Below are positions 56,402-64,000 of a DNA stretch of 64,000 bases, piece by piece (within the stretch, counting starts at the first letter, position 1; the number at the start of each line of letters is the position of its first letter). Both the position numbers and the translations under genes were made by a program. The stretch covers positions 12,546,248 through 12,610,247 of the forward strand of contig NW_019211454.1 of NCBI RefSeq assembly GCF_002443255.2, read 5' to 3'. The notes beneath the pieces are model-generated. The model was not told where the DNA came from and searched no databases. It saw nothing but the letters and a program-made list of their open reading frames with translations. This DNA is from Varroa destructor (Eukaryota; Arthropoda; Arachnida; Mesostigmata; Varroidae).

Positions 56402-57420
56402 CGTAACATGCGAGCCTTAAATTTTCCCTTAAGGACCGCCCAGCGTGAGACTAGCGATTTTTTTTCGCTGGCGTATCATTCTGTAAGATGAGAAAAGAAT
56501 CTGAAGAGTTGAAGCAGAGTGGCTAAATTTTGAGTGTGGCCTTAGCACGCCCTACTTAACTACGGGTAGTGTCTGAAGTACTTATTGGATGAGATTTTAC
56601 ACAGGTAGTCGCCACACGACATACAGCGTGTACCTATATATACACATATTTTCTTAATATACATCCAGATACATTAAGCATGTGGTTGCCTATCCTTTGT
56701 TCACTCTATGATCTTGTTTTGAATTCGGCTAGTGGCTGTTGCTGCGGTCGGAATAGGTACCGGAATAGGCCTGTGGCCAACGCGATAATAGCAAACGAGA
56801 AAGCTCGCCAGCTCAACCATGGCTACCGCTGAGACCGAACGAAGACATCTAAGATATTCGATCTATCTATTCAGAAGCTCTAACCAGCATCCTAGCCAAT
56901 GACAACATATCGCATATACGTGAGCACAACAAGAAAAGTCTCAAAGGCTATGCAGCCTTTGCCGAGAAGAATAAGTAGACAGACTGAGATTATCAGTGAC
57001 GTCGCAGCCAAGCGGCTGTACGTGAGATGTTTTCGCGATGCAGGAAGGAGCTTTAGTATCCAGTGCCCTCTTCAGGGGTACCACCCAGGCGGTGGGTAGC
57101 ACCCAAGAGTACGCAGTAACGACAGACACAAGCAATAATAGTAACCTACTGCGACGACGATGTCTGTATATCTCTACAGCGCTCATAGGCATATAATTCA
57201 TCAAGCACGAGCATGTCTGCAGAACCGCACGTCTTCGCGCGTAAAACAGCGGGCGGTGGTAAAAGGAAACATCGAAGGTCTTCGTTGCTAAACTAAGCAA
57301 GAAGAAACGCGAAAAAAAGAGAAACAGAGCATGTGGCACTATTGGGCTGGCAGACGCGCGAACTACAACTACTGCTCCATGCCAGCTTCTATCCTGTTTT
57401 ATTTCCCTGGCAGATTTTAG

Positions 57421-57442
57421 TCGCCGAAGGTTCTCGAGCTCA

Positions 57443-57473
<31 letters not shown>

Positions 57474-57546
57474 CGACGTAGACAGCGAAGATGGCAATGA
57501 AGTGCATAAGGCGCGGAATCGGGTTGATTTATGTGACAAGCTTTGA
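57421..57546 (+). CDS. Possible terminal exon with an Asp run
   Basis: Polypyrimidine sequence and TAG at 57418-57420 form a reasonable acceptor. From 57421 the frame reads SPKVLELNDN, nine Asp from (GAC)9, VDSEDGNEVHKARNR and VDLCDKL, then a stop at 57544-57546. Acidic tails of this kind are common in nuclear proteins, but no upstream exon could be tied to it. On the opposite strand the same repeat gives a valine run in a 188-codon frame (56,941-57,507), which I regard as a shadow. Microsatellite expansion in non-coding DNA is the simpler alternative. Confidence 0.2.
57444..57477. repeat. (GAC)n microsatellite
   Basis: Nine perfect GAC units at 57451-57477, preceded by the imperfect AACGACAAC. 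Confidence 0.9.
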
Positions 57547-58144
57547 ATATTGTAATAAAAAAGTTCTCGGCTGCTCTCGCTATCTTCTCTCCTGATTGCC
57601 GCCCCTCGAAGACAGATGGACGGCTGTTGAAGTTTCACATTTCTCATTGAGCCCTCTTAAGGTGTTACTTTTTCAATGACTTTGTTGCTTGTCGTTTTTC
57701 TGACAGTGTTGTCTTTAATACTGCGATTGTTTAGAGTCGATAGCCAACTGGACAGAGCAAGACAAGTAATCTAATACGATGTTTTGCGCTTAGTTGAATT
57801 GGATAGAAAAGACGTATTATTTAGTGAATATTATACAATAAGATCGTGACTTGACGCGCCTTCAAACTTACGCTCGAAAGATATGGACAACGCCGCTGTG
57901 CTAGTGAGTCAATCAGTTGGCGCCGCTGAACGAATTCTCAATAAAAGCAAAAGGTCAAAAGGAAAACTCTCGGAGCAAATATGGCCTGACTTGAAGTCCA
58001 GTGCAGCAGCGGAATCAACGATGCTCACCAATTACACGGGCAGGAAGCGGCAGAGGCCATTTAGTATATGATGGGCGTCAAGAAGTGGAGACCAGTATAT
58101 GAAATATGTGCGGACGTCTGGGTACTTGTCCGCAGTTGCTTATT

Positions 58145-58166
58145 TTTATTATTATTATTATTATTA
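58145..58166. repeat. (ATT)n microsatellite
   Basis: About seven tandem ATT units. Confidence 0.9.
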
Positions 58167-58502
58167 GGACGCCTGTCTGGTCGTATACGTCGACGGCTTA
58201 CCGTTGTGCGTGGCGTTGTCTTTGTGTGGCCTCTTCTTCGTCGGAAATGCTAGCACCACGGCAAGCCTCTTGCCGTCGGTTATTGATGGCCTGACGATCA
58301 TCGCCGCAAACGTCTATAGCGGACGACATATAATAGTAATAATAGCAAAGTTGTAGACATGATAGAGATCCAAGCAAAATTAAATGCTTCCAATTTTACG
58401 TCCAGGACCGCCATTGGGCTTGATAGAAAACTGGTTCGGCCGAGCAATAGACACTTTTGATTCGCTAAGTTGGCGTTCCATCCGATCGAGGCATAGATAG
58501 AT

Positions 58503-58520
58503 AGAGAGAGAGAGAGAGAG
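58503..58520. repeat. (AG)9 microsatellite
   Basis: Nine AG dinucleotides, preceded by three GATA units. Confidence 0.9.
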
Positions 58521-61049
58521 GTAGAGGAGGCTAATTCAGAATTTAGCTCTGAACGTTTCGTGTTCCTTTACGTCAGTAAAACGAAGCCGGTAACGAAGTT
58601 TAATTAGAAACATACATTTGTTAATGCCTGTATATTCGGGACTCGGCTCGCAGAAGGTGGAGGAACGTTTAGTTAACGTCGTTTTAAGCGCGAATAGGCA
58701 ACGATCGAATTTTCGAATGGAAGTGTCAGTAGTAGAATGTGCCTTCTACTTTGATCGATGAAAGGAAAGGAACATAAGACACACACGTCCTCAAAAACCA
58801 TTATACGCGTTTTTTTTTTTTTTATTGTGACATGAATAATTACGCAGCAATTAAATAGATGTAGTATTGGGCATCTCATAAAAACCAACAAGTTCAGTTG
58901 AAGATAGTGAAAAAAAGAGCGTTTCTCAACGTATGAACCAATGAAAAAATTAATTATAATTTTTATACGTCAAAATACCTCAGTGATGTATTTAGTACAT
59001 TAACATTGGAAAAATGTTAACCGTTTTCAAGCCATGTGCCATTCTCTAATGCGCTTTTGCCATTTTTCTGGTAATACCGTATTTCCATCACTGTTGACCG
59101 TTGGCGATTATTGTATATTTGCATTGAGATTGATTTAACACCATTAAAACGTTCTGCAATATAGCAGATGATAATTGAATGGTACAAGATCGGGGTTAAA
59201 CGGCGGATGTGTTAGAATTGTCCGGCCATCTTAATTTCTGCTGGGTCGTATGCGGGCCGACATTGCGGTGGCGGAAAACGAGGCCTTTTCTGTTCGCTAG
59301 CTCTAGTCGATTCTTCGCGACAGCTTGTCGCAGTGAATGAAGGTGTTTGGAACATAGGGTATCTACCACGATAAAGTTCTAGCTTTTGAACGACACTGAC
59401 GCCAACCAACTACGATTCCTATCAGCTGATACATGTGGCAGAATAGCCAACATTTATTGTATAACCCATATTTTTTTATATAAATATATATAAATTAATT
59501 GGACCGAAGTGTTGAACCGTTCGATTCAACAGTGGATCGTAAAAAACGAAGAAGCACGTAAAAGATCCATTCAGGAAATATACAAGGGATACTTACTATT
59601 CATCGTATCATCAAACTATCATTTTTATTTCATCACAAGTTACAGTCGTGTGGGACTAACGTAAATATGAGGAAGATAGATGAACCGGAAAACCCTTGTG
59701 AAACAAGAAATCACTTTTTCAGTAAATCCTTTTGTCTTCTTTTCAGCGTTAAGATAGATACTTTTAAGTTTTTTATAATACGTAATGTTACATCACTTTC
59801 AAAATCGCCATATCCAGTCGATTATCGTAGACACGCAAAATAGGTTTTTCTTTGCTTTTCTTTACAGCCTGCCGACCTCTTATACAGTAGAAAAACCACA
59901 GAACTTAGTGTAACTTATTACTGCCGACGACTTATCTGTCTTAGGCGGATACAACCTCGAGAGCTCATTTCGTCTGGAGCTCAACGCTAATCAAGGAGTC
60001 GCTCCGTCCAACCGTCTATTGTCAGACAACGTACCCCAAACTATAATTTATCTTCGTCAGGTCGGCAGGCAGTGTACGCCGGAAGCTTTCCAGAACGATC
60101 GCTGGTCGAGGCACGCATTTCAGGTTGGCTCACCAGTGCTAGCCTGGCCTTTATTACATGGATTTATTTACATGGCAGCAGAGCTGTTATCGGCTACGTA
60201 TGTCAAAGCGGCACCTAAGGTCGGTTCTCCCTCTATCACGTACGAAACTCCAATCAGAACTTGGAACTTCGTTAGCAGTTGCCCACTCATTAGCACATAG
60301 TACAATGCAAAAAGTGAACTGTGTTTCTTCTTCTTCAATCGTACCTGGCACGAACTATTTTCTGTGCCCTATCGTATATTCTTAAACGTTACATAATATA
60401 CTATATAGTTTTAAAAATAAATAACGATATTAACCCGCAGCTAACCCTCTAAATTACTTCGGTTCTGAACCGCGAGCCACCACTGCAGGGGTCATTTAAA
60501 TGAACCCAAGACGTAACTGGCCCACCGTCTTTCTCCCAAAACCCACGAACAGGTGAATCGCATTGCGGGGTGTCAGCCCTAATCTATAACACTATACATG
60601 CTAACCGGTTATATTAAATTATTATTGATAATGTGTCATACGTATGAAGAGTTTTCCATAATATGGCTTGAATGTCCCCAGGGAGAATCAGAAAAATTAT
60701 TTTTCATCCGAAAGGCAACCAGCGTTATCGTTTGTATTGAAATCTGCATATGGTATTTAACCTAATTGTTTGTTGGATCGATTGATCTTTTCGTTTGCTC
60801 GTTCATAAGACTCGTTTACTATAGGCCTAGAATATTGGACCGAAGAAAAAATGTTAATTTTCCTTGAGTCAAAATAGAAACTTTTTTAACCCATAAAGTA
60901 ATATCACAAAATTATTTTTAACATTTTGATCCATGAACTTCTACTTACATTATAATCCCTTCGTCGTAAACCTTGCATAGTTTCTGACAAGATCTTTGTG
61001 CACCTTCATTAAAACTAACTTACATTATTAGTGGAAATCGAAATTAATG

Positions 61050-61740
61050 ATAGTCGAGTGATGGAAAATTCGGACCATACGATGAGCGCATTAACATTCC
61101 TTACCCAAATTACCTCAACTTTTGCCAAAGAGCTAAAGACGCTTGTGGTCTGCCATTGTCATGGTGGCAGACGATCTTTTTAGTATTTACTAGTTCTGAT
61201 CGATCGTTTTCAATGACCTATGGTAATCTTGTCGGTTTTTGATCGTAGCAGCCCGAATCGATCGTTTTGTTAACCGTAAGCAATTCTTAACGCACTATTC
61301 CTTTCCGATCCCACCACAATCACCTTCTTTGTCGTCAGTCGGAACTTTTCCATAAACTGTAAAGCACTTTTGTCTCTATCCGCACATTATTGTTGTACGT
61401 GATCCACTTTTCATCGCCTGTGACCAACCGCTTTAGACGTGCCTCGATTTTGTTGTAGAGTTCCGCAGATGGAAGACTGAGTATAGTCTCTTCAGATGGT
61501 ACACAGGCATAAGGCCTTTTCGTAGTCAAAGGCTTTGAAATTGTTCAATGGTAGATATCGTCGATACTCACGTATCGTTCCTGCTAAACTTTTACAGTAA
61601 TTTCATCGATTCGTTTGCATTGGCCGATTACTACAAAGCGCATCCAGGACATCGGAACTTCGAAGATGAAAGCGACAGGATCATCTTCAAGCCGTTTGTT
61701 CCGATAACGCATCTTGACCACAAATAGCATGAATGTTTTC
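61050..61740 (-). pseudogene. Broken mariner (Tc1/mariner, DD34D-type) transposase
   Basis: Minus-strand blocks occur in the correct order for a mariner transposase. The N-terminal NIHAICGQDALSEQTA is at about 61,739-61,691. RLVTGDEKWI, with the first catalytic Asp, is at about 61,430-61,401. HHDNGRPQASLALWQKL, with the second Asp, is at about 61,172-61,119. NFPSLDY, the worn counterpart of the usual DLAPSDY block with the third Asp, is at about 61,070-61,050. The blocks lie in different frames and are separated by stops (for example after SEQTA and after QKLR), so the gene is dead. Its length is somewhat short of the usual 345 codons. I could not find terminal inverted repeats. Confidence 0.85.
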
Positions 61741-64000
61741 ATGGATCCATGAGCCTTTATTCTAATACAATTATAAGAAATATTTGCAAAACGAAACTAG
61801 AATAAGAGCGTCCCAATAACTTTAGCGCATCTATTACATCTTCCAAATGACACGAACGTCGACCTACAGCGACACACATAATCTGAAATACGTAACTTTA
61901 AAGCGATCCAGATAGTAAAAAAAGGTCAATACTTCTTCGCAGAGCTTACTTAACATTCAACGCTTTTTTAAAAAATTAATTTGTATTTATCTAATCTAAA
62001 CTTGTTCCTTATACAGGCTCATTTGGTAAATCACGCTTATCACACCTTTAATTTTTCTACAGAGAGAGTCAATTTCGTTAGTCAGAAGACTAAGTTTTAT
62101 TATTTTTACTTATATATTACGAACTAAGAAACATATTTTTGTCTAGCAGTGTCTTGTTACAGATGCAGGCGTTTTCTGTTACGTAACTATATCGACTCGT
62201 AAAATAACGTTGTGTTAATTAGCAAAATCGCTGACATAATATCATATATTATTAATGTACTGTATTATAATATTATGGGCCAAACGTAGTATTTTTTTCT
62301 TACTGTATATTTTGTATGAATTTCTTTCTCATCATAGTACTAGTTTGCCTCAAAATAATTTTTGCCATTAATCAGCATTTTCCATCAATTGGGGTAAACG
62401 GTTTTTTTTTTTGCTATATGAGGCGCTGTGAGGATCGTCCTTACCGGGCGGACTCATTCATCGTGTTCCTAAATGGGCTTAACACTTTGAGACAGTCCCC
62501 ATTTATGTCTCGTTTTCACCCGTCGATGACTTGAACCTCACAACACAGCTCTCAGGATCATCAGCCCAAACTCGTTTGTAGTCGAAAAGCGAGGGTCGCG
62601 ACATGTACCTCGAAGTAGAGAATGGCGCGGCCGCCCACCTCGTGCGCCACTCAGCCCATCCGTTGCAATGAAACCAGTCTTCCCTTTCATACTACCTTTG
62701 AATCTATATTTCATTCGAACAATAATCACCCGTCGTTCTCCAAATGCAATGAATATAGTTAATATAATTAATGATCGCTCGATTCTTGACTGATCTTCTC
62801 ATTGTGTCGATTTGCAACTTGATGAAGCGCTTTCATCCGGTTTCCTTTCGTCGTCGTCGTCGCCACTCTCCGTCGTATCGAAGGCTCACAAAACAACCCA
62901 AAGTGCTCTCAAGAGTCGCGGAGGAGGCTTCAGCCTTTTCGTTGAGAATGGTGAAATATAGAAGGGACAAGGTGACAGAGAAAAGGAAGAAAGGTAGAGA
63001 AAGTATTACTCTCTTCCACCGAAGCGTTTGCAGCGGTATCAAGCACAGAACCAGGATAAATCGGGCTTTCTAATTCAAACGCCTTTTGAATTTTCCCGCC
63101 ATTAGATTACGGAAGCAAAACGCACTTTGTATGCATGTGTAGGAGCACAGTGCTAAAACTGGTCGTTACCGAGGACAACCCTGTTGTTTCGACCGTAGCT
63201 GCGACCAGTAGCTTTTAAATATATGGCTCTAAGTTTGTGTGTGTACGTATAAACGTTGCGTGGGCCGCCAAAATTCAAAACTTGGTGATATTCTATACAC
63301 AGAGCGAGTTAGCGGTTAATAGTTCACTTCTCGAACTTTTCGAACTGCGATAACTTTTGGCTGGTTTCTTGTCTGCTTCACGCTGTACACGTCAATGGCC
63401 GTAGTCAAAATTAATGATGAATTTATTCCAAATTCGATTCGATCAACGGACAATGGGTCGATTTGATACACCTCTCGAAGGCGTCAAGATAGCATCAGCG
63501 TGGCTTTGTCTCCTAAAGCAGATCTATGTATGACTTTTTGGCGCTACTTCGTTGCTTCATTAGATAGATTAGCTCGATGGTCTGAAGCCGGCATGGGGAC
63601 ACGAAGCAAGATTCGTATGGAAATGTGACTATATTGTATTTTCACAATTGCGATCAGCCCTCTGGGCGAGCGTTAGGGTGCGCGCAGCCATTTGAGATAC
63701 GGGCTTGGTGCCTCTGGTTGTTCCGACCGCATAAATTCGTTTATCGATTGATCAATTGCCGAACGAACTTCAGATACACTGCATTGAAGACATATGCCGT
63801 CAACAAAATACCAAGGAAGAAAGAATCAGGCTATAAGTGCCAAGCAATTGTCATCAACTAGCACTAACTAGAAGTTTACGTACGCTTTTATGAGCGAGTT
63901 ATGAGTATGTATTTTTGCTTTGTATGGGGTGGTCAGTATTGACTAACGTTTTGCGCTATTCTGTATGCAGGCTGCTTCATTGCACCGTATGTTTGTAGCA
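61741..64000. other. Unassigned AT-rich DNA
   Basis: Nothing recognised. Opposing frames of 100 and 69 codons near 62,770-63,073 overlap a GTC-rich patch and look like chance. Confidence 0.5.

Larger units (their letters stand above)
43300..61049. other. Large unassigned region with simple repeats
   Basis: No conserved protein motif was recognised in this 17.7-kb stretch on either strand. It contains microsatellites (separate entries) and several coding-like but anonymous open frames. Examples are minus 55,455-55,661 with 55,696-55,950, plus 57,883-58,071 and plus 59,917-60,300. A possible terminal exon with an aspartate run starts at 57,421. Confidence 0.45.

Noticed and set aside
56941..57507. 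188-codon minus-strand frame, the longest outside the kinase.
   Set aside because: Its start is a valine run created by the GAC microsatellite, and the rest shows no motif. It fits a chance frame lengthened by a repeat.

Overview
This is a gene-poor stretch of animal nuclear DNA, most likely from an arthropod. The one certain gene has six coding exons with GT-AG introns. A short interstitial run of the arthropod telomere repeat (TTAGG/CCTAA) is present, and a decayed mariner transposase lies near the right end. The large AT-rich intergenic spaces would suit a chelicerate such as a mite, but that is a guess. No bacterial or viral gene organisation is visible.

Region by region. Positions 1-10,678 are non-coding as far as I can tell. 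They hold the telomere-like repeat next to a hairpin (2,721-2,770), homopolymer tracts, a GC-rich island around 3,920-5,320, and a tRNA-like relic on the minus strand (9,043-9,115). Positions 10,679-14,446 hold a complete JNK-type MAP kinase gene on the plus strand (410 residues), with a poly(A) signal 78 bases after the stop. Positions 14,447-27,122 are mostly unassigned. They include simple repeats and a possible promoter with two CACGTG boxes and a possible first exon (about 21,838-22,323).

Positions 27,124-29,598 are an assembly problem. A 1.15-kb segment occurs twice, essentially identical, with each copy preceded by a poly-G tract and the first also by a 25-base N gap. The segment may carry exons of an unrecognised minus-strand gene. 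Positions 29,600-41,700 contain a perfect 36-bp palindrome (31,546-31,581), a C17 run and a (GC)8 run, and little else. Positions 41,711-43,110 may be a worn Tc1-like element. Positions 43,300-61,000 hold only anonymous open frames and microsatellites. Positions 61,050-61,740 hold a broken mariner transposase on the minus strand, and the remainder is unassigned.

The kinase is the only gene whose role can be stated: it is the terminal kinase of the stress-activated JNK cascade. No other gene here can be tied to it, and I see no convincing new multi-gene system. The most interesting points are the kinase's asparagine-rich N-terminal extension, its one-residue-longer activation segment, a stop-free phase-0 intron that could be retained in frame, the palindrome, and the possible minus-strand gene inside the misassembled segment. 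Many open frames of 60-190 codons exist, but in 64 kb read in six frames such lengths arise by chance, so I annotate few of them.
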